Assembly: GCA_963753685.1 (NCBI GenBank)
Contig: CAVWDE010000010.1
Coordinates: 1-64,000 of the forward strand
Source of the DNA: DATAOG01 sp963753685
GTDB taxonomy: Bacteria; Pseudomonadota; Alphaproteobacteria; Geminicoccales; Geminicoccaceae
Reading direction: 5' to 3'
DNA length: 64,000 nt
In this document: positions 1-7,517 of the stretch, in pieces
Numbering within the stretch: the stretch's first letter is position 1
Layout of the letters: each line of letters begins with the position of its first letter
Position numbers and translations under genes: made by a program
Notes under the pieces: generated by a model
Databases searched by the model: none
What the model was told of the DNA's origin: nothing
What the model saw: only the letters and a program-made list of their open reading frames with translations

Positions 1-329
1 CTTGGGGCGGATTTCCGACCCCGCGCAAGCCAGCTTGGAGGACAGCCACTTGGCCGTCACGCCGCTCCCAACCCGCAGCCCGATTACGCCATCTCTGCGC
101 GATATTTCAATGAGTTAGAAGAACATGGTTTTTGGTGGATGTTGCCTGGGGAATTTGGGCCGGCGGTCCCCTGGCCGTCAAGCCCGCCTCTCGGCGCCAT
201 TCATGGGGGCGGCCCCGTTCCAGAAAGCGGCTCGCCGATCATCCGGCAGGTCGGATGATCGGCGATCTGAACCACCGGCGGAACTACCATGACCGCCTCC
301 CTCGGCGGTTTTGCAGAACCTTTGCTGCG
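1..329. other. Left-edge non-coding stretch
   Basis: I see no supportable gene here. One frame is open from the window edge to a TGA at 256-258, but it uses AT-ending codons (tat, aat, tta, gaa) unlike every real gene nearby and matches no family I know. The stretch lies downstream of the leftward DUF1499 gene and is probably intergenic. Confidence 0.4.
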
Positions 330-797
330 TTACAGTTGACAGCCATTGCGCGATCTCGGGCTGTCGGGTGCCAGGGCCTGTTGGAGATTGTGAAGCCAAC
401 GAGTAACTCTGCGGCGGTTGACGCCGAGATCCCAGCAGCCGAAGCGAGAGCGGCTTTCGAGAACCAGGCTGGAGCGCCCGGGTCCAAGCGCCATGATTTC
501 AGCGCGCACCAGATCGGGAAAGCGGAACACCGGCGAGCGCTGGACATGCAGGCTGCGCCAGCTGCGCTTGTCCTGTGCCCACAGCGCGGTGCGCGGCTGT
601 TCACGGGCAAGTGCGAGCCAGGAACGCCAGAGCTCGGCCGCAGCCATGAGGAACACCGGGCTCGCGGCATCGGCAGGGCCGGGCCAGCCCGGCGGCGCGA
701 TGCGGAAGCCCCGGCGACGGGGCGCCGGCGCCAGCTCGCGAAGTGGCGGCAGTCCAGGATCGGTCACGCGGCGCGGCGCTTTCGGCACGTCCGTCAC
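330..797 (-). CDS. DUF1499 family protein, last gene of the carotenoid operon
   Basis: This 155-residue protein carries the DUF1499 signature near its C-terminus (RSRFG, then DLGVNRRRV, then WL). The family has no firmly assigned function. I see no signal peptide or membrane helix. The GTG start at 797 lies 12 bases after the glycosyltransferase stop; a second GTG at 788 has slightly better spacing from the AGAGGG upstream, so the start is uncertain by three codons. Position as the last gene of a leftward operon with two CrtI-like enzymes, an acyltransferase and a glycosyltransferase suggests co-expression with pigment synthesis. A direct role in the pathway is only inferred. Confidence 0.7.
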   Translation of the reverse strand: MTDVPKAPRRVTDPGLPPLRELAPAPRRRGFRIAPPGWPGPADAASPVFLMAAAELWRSWLALAREQPRTALWAQDKRSWRSLHVQRSPVFRFPDLVRAEIMALGPGRSSLVLESRSRFGCWDLGVNRRRVTRWLHNLQQALAPDSPRSRNGCQL

Positions 798-809
798 CCT
801 CTGCGGCCG

Positions 810-1934
810 TCAAGCTGGATAGCCGCGACCGCGCCAGACGGCGGGGCGGCCGCGCCAGCCCGCCACCAACGCGCTCCATTGCAGCGCCAGCAGGAGCGCC
901 ACGCCGAGCGGGTGGCCAAGAGCGCCCCGCCAGCTCTGCCGGAAGCGGAGCACGAGCGCGATGCGCGTGCCATAGATAATAGAGCCGGCCAACGCGCCGG
1001 CCGCGAGCGCCGGCCAGTCGCCCGCTGCGAGCGCCGGCAGAAGCAGAAGGAACGGCAGGAGGTGCCCGCCGCCGAGCAGCACCGTCCAGACCGGCAACCC
1101 TAACCGCGTCGCCATGCCCTCGGTGGCATTCTTCGCGAACCCTTCCCAGACCTCCCGTCCGCCCCGGTACATCCGGCACTGCGCCAGATCGGTCGCGTCG
1201 AACAGGTCAGTGGTGCAGCCCGCCCGCCGGAAGGCGCGCGGCAGCATGAGCCCGTCATGGCGCGAGCTCCTGATCGCGGCGTGCCCGCCGGCCCGCAGGT
1301 AGGCGTCGCGGCGGACCGCGATCAGTTGGCCGCAGCCGGCCGCGAACGCCGCGCCGCGGCTCCGGCGCGCGAGCCAGATCGGCAGGTAGCCGAGCAGGAG
1401 CACGTGGATCAGGGGCACGATCAGCGCCTCGGCGAGCATGCCGGTCCGTTGCCGCGGGAAACCGCTCGCGAGATCGAGATCCTGGCGCTCGAGCCAGCCG
1501 GCGATGCGGGCCAGCGCGTCGGGGGCGAGGCGCACATCGGCATCGACGAACACCATCAGCGGCTGGCGCGCCTCGCCGGCCAGCAGGTGGCAGGCATGCT
1601 GCTTGCCGCACCAGCCGGGCGGCAGCGGCGGCGCGCCGATGAGTCGCAGACGCCGATCGCCCTGCATGTGCGCCGTCACCACCGCCGGGGTGCCGTCGGT
1701 CGAGCCGTCGTCGAGCACCAAGACCTCGAGCTCGACCCCTTCGCTGGCCAGAGCCGCCCGGAGCGCGGCGCCGATGTTGACCTCCTCATCGCGCGCCGGG
1801 ATCAGCAGCGACACCTGGGGCCGCGGACCGGCGGGGCAGGGCGGCGGCGCTCGGAAGGCCCGGAGATTGACCGCGGTCATGACCGTCGGCAGCAGCGCGA
1901 GCGCCAGAGCTGCATAGGCGAGCGCGTCGAGCAT
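810..1934 (-). CDS. Family 2 glycosyltransferase, CrtQ-like
   Basis: This 374-residue membrane-associated GT-A glycosyltransferase has an N-terminal hydrophobic segment (about residues 3-22), the GT2 opening LLIPARDE near 43-50, DDG at 75-77 and the metal-binding DAD at 131-133. Hydrophobic helices fill the C-terminal third. In staphyloxanthin synthesis the CrtQ relative transfers glucose from UDP-glucose to the carboxyl group of a C30 carotenoid acid. That role is inferred here from the neighbours: acyltransferase upstream and CrtI-like enzymes further upstream. ATG at 1934 overlaps the upstream TGA (TGATG), implying translational coupling; an in-frame GTG at 1937 is the alternative. Hopanoid-type sugar transferases share this fold, so the acceptor is not proven. 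Confidence 0.75.
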   Translation of the reverse strand: MLDALAYAALALALLPTVMTAVNLRAFRAPPPCPAGPRPQVSLLIPARDEEVNIGAALRAALASEGVELEVLVLDDGSTDGTPAVVTAHMQGDRRLRLIGAPPLPPGWCGKQHACHLLAGEARQPLMVFVDADVRLAPDALARIAGWLERQDLDLASGFPRQRTGMLAEALIVPLIHVLLLGYLPIWLARRSRGAAFAAGCGQLIAVRRDAYLRAGGHAAIRSSRHDGLMLPRAFRRAGCTTDLFDATDLAQCRMYRGGREVWEGFAKNATEGMATRLGLPVWTVLLGGGHLLPFLLLLPALAAGDWPALAAGALAGSIIYGTRIALVLRFRQSWRGALGHPLGVALLLALQWSALVAGWRGRPAVWRGRGYPA

Positions 1935-2737
1935 CACTCCTCCCGGCCGCCGTGCCCGGGCACGAAGCGCTCACCGCGGGCCATGGCGCGCGCCCGCCGG
2001 ACCAGGTCATAGATGCCGCCGACGCCGCTGCACCCGCGCAGCACGAGCTCGAAGCGGCTGGGGTCGCGGGCCATGGTGTCGGCCGCGAGCGCGTCCATGG
2101 TCGAGGTGAGCCGCTCCTCGAGCCGGGCCTGCCAGCTGGCGACCGAGCTGCCGTCACCGCCCGGCAGCGGCTCGCCGAAGCGACAGACGGCTTCCGGCAG
2201 ACGTTCGCTGAAGAACGGATATTCGAGCGCCAGCGGCAGCGCGACGATGCCCTGGCTGCGCGCCATCAGATGCGCGGTGCCGGGGCGCAGGCGCACCGGC
2301 CGCACGCGCGGGTCGGCGAACGCGCCTTCGGCGGTGATCCACAGCACGGCCTCGGGATCGGCGAGGATGGCGGCGCTGGCGCGCAGGAACGCGGCAGCAC
2401 CCCGGCGGGCGGAGGGCTCGATGCCGAACACGCCGATCCGGCGCATGAAGCGGTAGCGCTCGAGCGCCGCGGTCTCCATCGGGCCGTAGCCGTTGCGGCC
2501 GCGCAGCAGCGTGGTGGCAAGCACGATGAAAAAGGCGGGGTCCCACCACGAGGGGTGATTGCTGTACACGATCGCCGCGCGGCCCGGCGGCAGGCGCGGC
2601 AGGCCCGCTTTGGCGATCCGGACGCCATGGAAGTGCCGCCGCATGTGGCGCCGCATCACCGCGCCGAAGAAGCGGCAGAGCGCCGGCGAGCGGGCCCTGA
2701 TGACCTCGGCGTCGGCCGTGCCGCCGCCCGTGTCCAT
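1934..2737 (-). CDS. PlsC-like acyltransferase, CrtO-like role
   Basis: This 267-residue protein belongs to the 1-acylglycerol-3-phosphate acyltransferase (PlsC) superfamily. The catalytic H-x4-D motif is visible as SNHPSWWD (H61, D66), followed by an EGAFADPR block typical of the second acceptor-binding motif. There is no signal peptide; the enzyme probably sits at the inner membrane face. In staphyloxanthin-type clusters an acyltransferase esterifies the sugar of the carotenoid glycoside, and its place between the CrtI-like pair and the glycosyltransferase fits that job. It starts 2 bases after the upstream CrtI-like stop and its TGA overlaps the glycosyltransferase ATG. Staphylococcal CrtO is a different-looking acyltransferase, so only the role is compared, not the sequence. 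Confidence 0.75.
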   Translation of the reverse strand: MDTGGGTADAEVIRARSPALCRFFGAVMRRHMRRHFHGVRIAKAGLPRLPPGRAAIVYSNHPSWWDPAFFIVLATTLLRGRNGYGPMETAALERYRFMRRIGVFGIEPSARRGAAAFLRASAAILADPEAVLWITAEGAFADPRVRPVRLRPGTAHLMARSQGIVALPLALEYPFFSERLPEAVCRFGEPLPGGDGSSVASWQARLEERLTSTMDALAADTMARDPSRFELVLRGCSGVGGIYDLVRRARAMARGERFVPGHGGREE

Positions 2738-2739
2738 GA

Positions 2740-4269
2740 TCAGGCGGCCGCCCTGCCCTGCAGATCTTGATCGAGCGTGTCGGCTGCGATCCAGCCGGAC
2801 ATCAGCACCATTGGCATGCCAGGCCCCGGGTGCGCCGCGCCACCCGCCAGATACAGCCCCCGGACATGGCGGCTGCGGTTGCCCGGCTTGAACGCGCCGA
2901 GAAACCGGCCGTGACTGGCGAGACCGTAGATCGCGCCCTGGAGCACGCGGTAGCGCTCGTGGATGTCCTGCGGCGTCAGGGTCCGCTCGACCACGATCCG
3001 GCGCTCGAGGTCGGCAAGCCCCGCGGTGCGCGTGAGCTTGTCGAGGATGATCCGCCGGTACCCGGGCAGCATCTGACGCCAGTTGTGGTGCGCGCGCAGA
3101 TAAGGTGCGTGAACCAGGACGTACAGCGCTTCGCCGCCCGCAGGGGCGACCTCGGGCTCGGTCCGGGCGGGGGCGGCGAGGTAGCAGGTCGGGTCGGGCG
3201 CCGGCTCGCCGCGCCGGTAGATCCAGTCGAACTCCTCCTTAGGCTCGCGTGAGAACACGAAGTTGTGGTGCCGGAGGTGCTTGTAGGCCCGATCGAGGCC
3301 GAGGTAGAGCACGACCCCGGAGCAGGCCGGCTCGCGCCGCCGCCCGCGGTCGAAGCGCGCCGCCGCCTCGCCGCCGATCAGGTCCCGGTAGGTGCGGACC
3401 GCATCCATGTTCGAGACCACGGCGCCGAGCGCGATCCGCTCGCCATCCGCCATCTCGATGCCCTGCAGCCGGCCCTTCTCGATCAGGATGCGGCGCACGT
3501 CAGCGCCGGTCCGGACCGTCGCGCCCAGTTGTTCGGCGAGGCGAGCGAGCGCCGCCGGCACCGCGCGGATGCCGCCTCTCGGGTACCAGACGCCGTCACC
3601 GACCTGCATGTGCGCGATCGCGCACAGAACGGCGGGAGCGCCGTGCGGGGACGAGCCGACGTACTGGATGAAGTGATCCAGCATCTGGGCGACGCGCGCG
3701 TCCTGCACCTTGCGCCGGACGGTGCCGGCCACGGTCGCCCCCATCCGCAGGCTCAGCACATCGGCGAGCGTGGCGGCGGAAAGGTTGCGCTTGAGATCGA
3801 TGGTATCGCGCAGGCTCTCGACCGGCTTCCAGAAGAAGAACCGGTCGGAGACCTCATGCAGCCGTTGCGAGACCCGCAGGAACGCGGCGTAGCCGTCGGC
3901 GGTGCCGTTGCCGGGCGCGAACGCCTCGAGCTCCCGGCGCATGGCGTCCATATCCTCTCTGAGGTCGAGCGTCGAGCCGTCGTCGAAGAAGCAGCGCCAT
4001 TGCGGATCGAGGCGGACCAGATCGAGCTCGTCCTCGAGACCCCGGCCCGCCTCACCGAAGATCCGGGCGAGCACGCGCGGCACGGTCAGGATCGTCGGGC
4101 CCATGTCGAACCGGAAACCGCGCTCCTCGAAGACCGCCGCCTTGCCGCCGAGCCAGCCGTTCTTCTCGAACAGGATGACCTCATGGCCGCGCGCGGCCAG
4201 GGTGCAGGCAGCCGCGAGCCCGCCGAGGCCGCCGCCGATGACGCCGATGGGCAGATCCTTGGCCATCAT
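2740..4269 (-). CDS. CrtI-family FAD oxidoreductase, CrtP-like carotenoid oxygenase candidate
   Basis: This 509-residue flavoprotein has an N-terminal dinucleotide fold (GGGLGG at residues 12-17), the CrtI-type KAAVFEERGFRFDMGPT segment, and the C-terminal family signature GGAAHPGPGMP. It is one of two adjacent CrtI relatives. In C30 pathways one paralogue desaturates the backbone (CrtN) and the other oxidises a terminal methyl group to the aldehyde (CrtP). I assign the oxygenase role to this one only because it is the second of the pair and the aldehyde dehydrogenase nearby needs such a substrate. The ATG at 4269 overlaps the upstream TGA (ATGA). The roles of the two paralogues could be swapped. 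Confidence 0.75.
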   Translation of the reverse strand: MMAKDLPIGVIGGGLGGLAAACTLAARGHEVILFEKNGWLGGKAAVFEERGFRFDMGPTILTVPRVLARIFGEAGRGLEDELDLVRLDPQWRCFFDDGSTLDLREDMDAMRRELEAFAPGNGTADGYAAFLRVSQRLHEVSDRFFFWKPVESLRDTIDLKRNLSAATLADVLSLRMGATVAGTVRRKVQDARVAQMLDHFIQYVGSSPHGAPAVLCAIAHMQVGDGVWYPRGGIRAVPAALARLAEQLGATVRTGADVRRILIEKGRLQGIEMADGERIALGAVVSNMDAVRTYRDLIGGEAAARFDRGRRREPACSGVVLYLGLDRAYKHLRHHNFVFSREPKEEFDWIYRRGEPAPDPTCYLAAPARTEPEVAPAGGEALYVLVHAPYLRAHHNWRQMLPGYRRIILDKLTRTAGLADLERRIVVERTLTPQDIHERYRVLQGAIYGLASHGRFLGAFKPGNRSRHVRGLYLAGGAAHPGPGMPMVLMSGWIAADTLDQDLQGRAAA

Positions 4270-5885
4270 GAGGCCCTCGCGAGCTGAACGGGGGGAAAGT
4301 CGGCCTGCGCCGGCGCCCCGGGCAGGGCGAGCCCGAGATCCTCTGCCAGCAGTCGACCGGTGATGCGGGCCAACTCGAAGATCACCGGCAGGCCGCTGCC
4401 CGGATGGGTGCCGCCGCCGACCAGGTAGACCCGGTCGAGGTCCTCGAAGCGGTTGCGCGGCCGGTTGTGCAGCATCTGCCCGATATTGTGCGCGAGGTTG
4501 AAGGTCGCCCCGCGATAGATCTGCATGTCGTGCTCCCAGTCGGCCGGCGTGATGATCTTCTCGAAGCGGATGCGCCGCTCGAGATCGTCGATCCCCAACC
4601 GCGCCAGGCGCCGCAGGACGACCTCGCGATAGCGCGGCGCCTCGCGCTGCCAGTCGATGCCGCTGGCTTGATTGCCGACCGGCACCAGCACGTAGAGCGT
4701 GCTGTGGCCGGGGGGCGCCTGCTCGGGGTCGGTGACGCAGGCGTTCTGCACGTAGACCGACGGCTCGTCCGGCGGCGCCGCGCCGGTCTCGATCGCCCGC
4801 ACGTTGCGCCGGTAATCCTCGGCCAGAAGGATCGTGTGGTGCGCCAGGTGATCGAAGCGGCCCTCGATGCCGAGGTACATCATGAAGGTCGAGCAGGAGT
4901 AACGCTTCTTCGCCAGCCTGCGATCCGACCAGCGGCGGCGCAGCCGATCGGGCACTAGGTCCGCCATGGTCTTGGCGAAGTCGGCGTTGATGACGAGCGC
5001 GTCGCAGGGGTACGCTCCGCGCCCGGTGCGCACCGCCACCGCCTTGCGGCCCTCGAAGACGATGTCGGTGATCGGCTCGTTGAGCCGGATCTGCGCGCCC
5101 GCCCGGGCCGCGATCCTGGCCATGGCCGCCATCACCGCGCCGCAGCCGCCACGCGGGTGGAAGACCCCGTGCTCGTACTCCATGAACGACAGGATGGTAA
5201 ACAGGCTCGGGCACTTGAAGGGCGACATGCCCAGATACTTGGACTGGAACGAGAAGGCGAGCCGCACCCGCTGGTCCGAGAAGTAGCGGGCGAGGTCGCG
5301 ATCGACGCTGTGGAAGGGGCGGAGAATGGGCAAGGCCCGCAACAGATCGGGCGTGAGAAGGTCGCGCCAGCTCGCGAACGGGCGTTGCAGAACCGGTCGG
5401 AAGGCCTCGAACTTGGCGCGGTTATCGCCGATGTAGTGGGGAACCGCCGCCGCGTCCTCGGGCGAGAGCCGGGCGATGTCCTCTGCCAGCTTGGCCAGAT
5501 CGGCGGTCGCGCGGATCTCCCCGCCGCCTTCGAACATCAGATGGTACATGGGATCGAGGCGGAGCAGCTCGACCTCCTGCTCGAGGCGGTGCCCGCAGGC
5601 GGCGAAGATCTCGGCCAGCACCTGCGGGTAGAGGAAAAACGTCGGCCCCAGGTCGAATTTGAAGCCACCCGCGTGCAGGGTCGCCGAGCGACCGCCGACC
5701 CGCTCCTTGCGCTCGAGCACGACCACGTCCGCGCCGGCGTGCGCCAGGAGCATGGCCGCGGCAAGGCCGCCGGGTCCGGCGCCGGCGATGACCACCCGCG
5801 GGCGCGAGCTGCGACCCGAACCGACGCAGCGCAGAGGCGCCGGTGCGGTTCGCGCGCCGGCCGACGTCGTGAGCGCGCGCCTCAT
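4266..5885 (-). CDS. CrtI-family phytoene/diapophytoene desaturase, CrtN-like
   Basis: This 539-residue enzyme has the FAD-binding GAGPGG at residues 35-40, a VGGRSATLHAGGFKFDLGPT segment and the C-terminal GGGTHPGSGLP signature of carotenoid desaturases. About 30 extra N-terminal residues precede the dinucleotide fold, so a start further inside is possible, but the ATG at 5885 overlaps the sigma-factor TGA (ATGA) and is the natural coupled start. It would introduce conjugated double bases' equivalents, that is double bonds, into a colourless carotenoid or squalene-type precursor at the membrane. The glycosyltransferase, acyltransferase and aldehyde dehydrogenase around it favour a C30 (CrtN-like) over a C40 substrate; sequence alone cannot settle this. 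Confidence 0.78.
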   Translation of the reverse strand: MRRALTTSAGARTAPAPLRCVGSGRSSRPRVVIAGAGPGGLAAAMLLAHAGADVVVLERKERVGGRSATLHAGGFKFDLGPTFFLYPQVLAEIFAACGHRLEQEVELLRLDPMYHLMFEGGGEIRATADLAKLAEDIARLSPEDAAAVPHYIGDNRAKFEAFRPVLQRPFASWRDLLTPDLLRALPILRPFHSVDRDLARYFSDQRVRLAFSFQSKYLGMSPFKCPSLFTILSFMEYEHGVFHPRGGCGAVMAAMARIAARAGAQIRLNEPITDIVFEGRKAVAVRTGRGAYPCDALVINADFAKTMADLVPDRLRRRWSDRRLAKKRYSCSTFMMYLGIEGRFDHLAHHTILLAEDYRRNVRAIETGAAPPDEPSVYVQNACVTDPEQAPPGHSTLYVLVPVGNQASGIDWQREAPRYREVVLRRLARLGIDDLERRIRFEKIITPADWEHDMQIYRGATFNLAHNIGQMLHNRPRNRFEDLDRVYLVGGGTHPGSGLPVIFELARITGRLLAEDLGLALPGAPAQADFPPVQLARAS

Positions 5886-6499
5886 AGGACGTGGTCGAGC
5901 AGCCGGCGCAGCTTGCCGAGCGCCAGGCGTTGACGTGACTTCACGGTGCCGAGCGGCAGATCGAGCTCATCGGCGAGCGCGCTTTGCGATTTCTCGGCGA
6001 AGTAGCCCTGCGCGATCAGCCGGTTCTGGTCGCTCGGCAGCGACGCGACCGCATGGCGCAGGTGCCGCTCGAGCTCGGTCAGATAGAAGCTGTGCTCGGT
6101 ATCGTCGTCCGCCGGCAGGACGAGGGACTGCGCATCCATCGTCTGCTCACCCCCGCCACGGCGAAAGGCGTCGATCAGGCGGTTGCGCGCGATCGCGAAG
6201 ATCCAGGTCGAGGCGGTCGCCCGGGTCGAGTCGAACTGCGCTGCCCGCTGCCAGAGCGCCAGCATCACGTCCTGGGCCACGTCCTCGGCGAGCGGCGCCG
6301 CCGCGCCCCGGCGGCGCAGCCAGGCCTCGATGCGCGGCGCGAACCGTTCGAACAGCTGCGCAAAGGCGAGGTGGTCCTGGCGTTCGGCCACGGCGGTCAG
6401 CAGGCGGTCGGGGCCGGCCGCCGCGCGCGCGGCGGCCGCGGTGCCTCCGTCGGCGTCCCCGGTCGTGCGCTGGTTCGCCAGCATGTCATGAGTCAGCAC
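5882..6499 (-). CDS. ECF sigma factor, LitS-like
   Basis: This 205-residue sigma-70 family protein has region 2 (AEDVAQDVMLALWQ, then WIFAIARNRLIDAFRR) and a region 4 helix-turn-helix ending LPLGTVKSRQRLALGKLRR. An acidic, low-complexity linker separates them. The GTG at 6499 is preferred because AGGGAGA lies six bases before it; a longer frame from a GTG at 6529 would overlap the end of litR and has no such site. It sits between the B12 photoreceptor gene and the pigment genes, an arrangement known from the litR-litS carotenoid clusters of Streptomyces, where the sigma factor drives light-induced carotenoid genes. No anti-sigma gene is adjacent. Confidence 0.85.
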   Translation of the reverse strand: MLTHDMLANQRTTGDADGGTAAAARAAAGPDRLLTAVAERQDHLAFAQLFERFAPRIEAWLRRRGAAAPLAEDVAQDVMLALWQRAAQFDSTRATASTWIFAIARNRLIDAFRRGGGEQTMDAQSLVLPADDDTEHSFYLTELERHLRHAVASLPSDQNRLIAQGYFAEKSQSALADELDLPLGTVKSRQRLALGKLRRLLDHVL

Positions 6500-6512
6500 G
6501 GTGTTCTCCCTG

Positions 6513-7403
6513 TTATGCTTTCGTTTCACGCAAGACTTCCGTGCGCTCCAGGAAGTCGTCGAAACTGCTCAACCGAATGCACTTCTCCGGAAGACTGGTT
6601 GCATCCAGGTTTTGAACGGCAGAGCCACCGAGCCAGACCTCGATCTCGGGAGGCAGCTGGCGACAGAGCTGAGCGAGTTGCGCCTCGAGTTGAGGAATGT
6701 CGGTGACGAGACTAAGGGCGACCACGGCGGCATGGCTGCGTACGGCCGCCTGTGCCAGCTCGGCCGGCGGCAGTTCCGCACCGAGATAGATGCAGCGCAG
6801 GCCGTGGCTCGCGGCCAGGAAGGCGGCAAGCAGGCTGCCGATCACGTGCCGCTCGCCGGTCAACGTGCCGAAGACCATGGCCGGACCACGCGCCGCCTTT
6901 TGGAAGGTGTGCATCGTGGTCATGACCAGCCGCTCGACGCTGGCCGTCAGCAGGTGCTCCTGCGCCGCCGAGAACTGGCCGTCGTGCCAGCGCGTTCCGG
7001 TTTCGACGAGGGCGGGCGCGAGCACGAACCGCACCGCGTCGCGCGGCGACAGCGCGGCGATCGCAAGCCCGAGGATCTCGTCGCAGAGGTCGGAGCGATG
7101 GCTTGCCACCGCGTCGAGCAGGGACGCGACCAGATCGCTGAAGCTATGCGCCGGGTCCTGGGCGCGGGCCTCGCGCACAAGGTCTTCCAGCTCGGCCAGG
7201 GACAGCCGGGCGGCCCGATGAATCGGGTGGCCGAGATCCACCGCCTGGCGCAGCAGGCGCAGCTTGGCCAGATCCTCGGCGGCGTACAGCCGGCGTCCGC
7301 TCTCATCGCGCCCCGGTTGCACCACCTTGTAGCGGCGCTCCCACGCCCGCAACGTATCTGGTGTGAGGCCGGTCACCTGAACCACGGTCTTCATCGAATG
7401 CAC
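6513..7403 (-). CDS. litR: MerR-family B12-dependent photoreceptor regulator (LitR/CarH type)
   Basis: This 296-residue regulator has a MerR DNA-binding helix-turn-helix (TGLTPDTLRAWERRY, residues 11-25), a helical bundle and a C-terminal cobalamin-binding Rossmann domain. The light-sensing signature is complete: W139, then nine residues, then E149-H150 match W-x9-EH of CarH, and E184-x-H186-x-x-G189 gives the lower axial histidine for adenosylcobalamin. In characterised relatives the dark tetramer represses and light breaks it apart. The GTG at 7403 is chosen because AGGAG lies seven bases upstream; the in-frame ATG at 7394 is too far from it. It heads the carotenoid operon and is probably autoregulated through the repeats at 7423-7465. 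Confidence 0.88.
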   Translation of the reverse strand: MHSMKTVVQVTGLTPDTLRAWERRYKVVQPGRDESGRRLYAAEDLAKLRLLRQAVDLGHPIHRAARLSLAELEDLVREARAQDPAHSFSDLVASLLDAVASHRSDLCDEILGLAIAALSPRDAVRFVLAPALVETGTRWHDGQFSAAQEHLLTASVERLVMTTMHTFQKAARGPAMVFGTLTGERHVIGSLLAAFLAASHGLRCIYLGAELPPAELAQAAVRSHAAVVALSLVTDIPQLEAQLAQLCRQLPPEIEVWLGGSAVQNLDATSLPEKCIRLSSFDDFLERTEVLRETKA

Positions 7404-7422
7404 GATCGCTCTCCTTCGCGGT

Positions 7423-7465
7423 TGTCCATATATTGTCCAGCAGACACATTGACAAGATATGGACA
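7423..7465. promoter_or_regulatory. litR promoter with repeated TGTCCA-type operator
   Basis: Two perfect inverted 9-mers, TGTCCATAT (7423-7431) and ATATGGACA (7457-7465), flank a further TTGTCCA at 7433-7439. On the minus strand a good sigma-70 promoter lies inside: -35 TTGTCA at 7455-7450, 17 bases, -10 TATATG at 7432-7427, some 24 bases before the litR GTG. The operator-like repeats overlap both promoter elements, the place where a LitR/CarH repressor would act. The same block may also serve the divergent aldehyde dehydrogenase; TTGACA at 7449-7454 is a possible plus-strand -35 but its -10 is weak. Confidence 0.6.
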
Positions 7466-7517
7466 GATGGAAATTTGATCGGTGCGGGCGCTGTCGACGC
7501 CAGCCCAGGAGGAGAGG

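Noticed and set aside
1..258. Frame open from the left edge to a TGA at 256-258
   Set aside because: Codon use is AT-ending and unlike all neighbours, and no family match was recognised; it may be chance.
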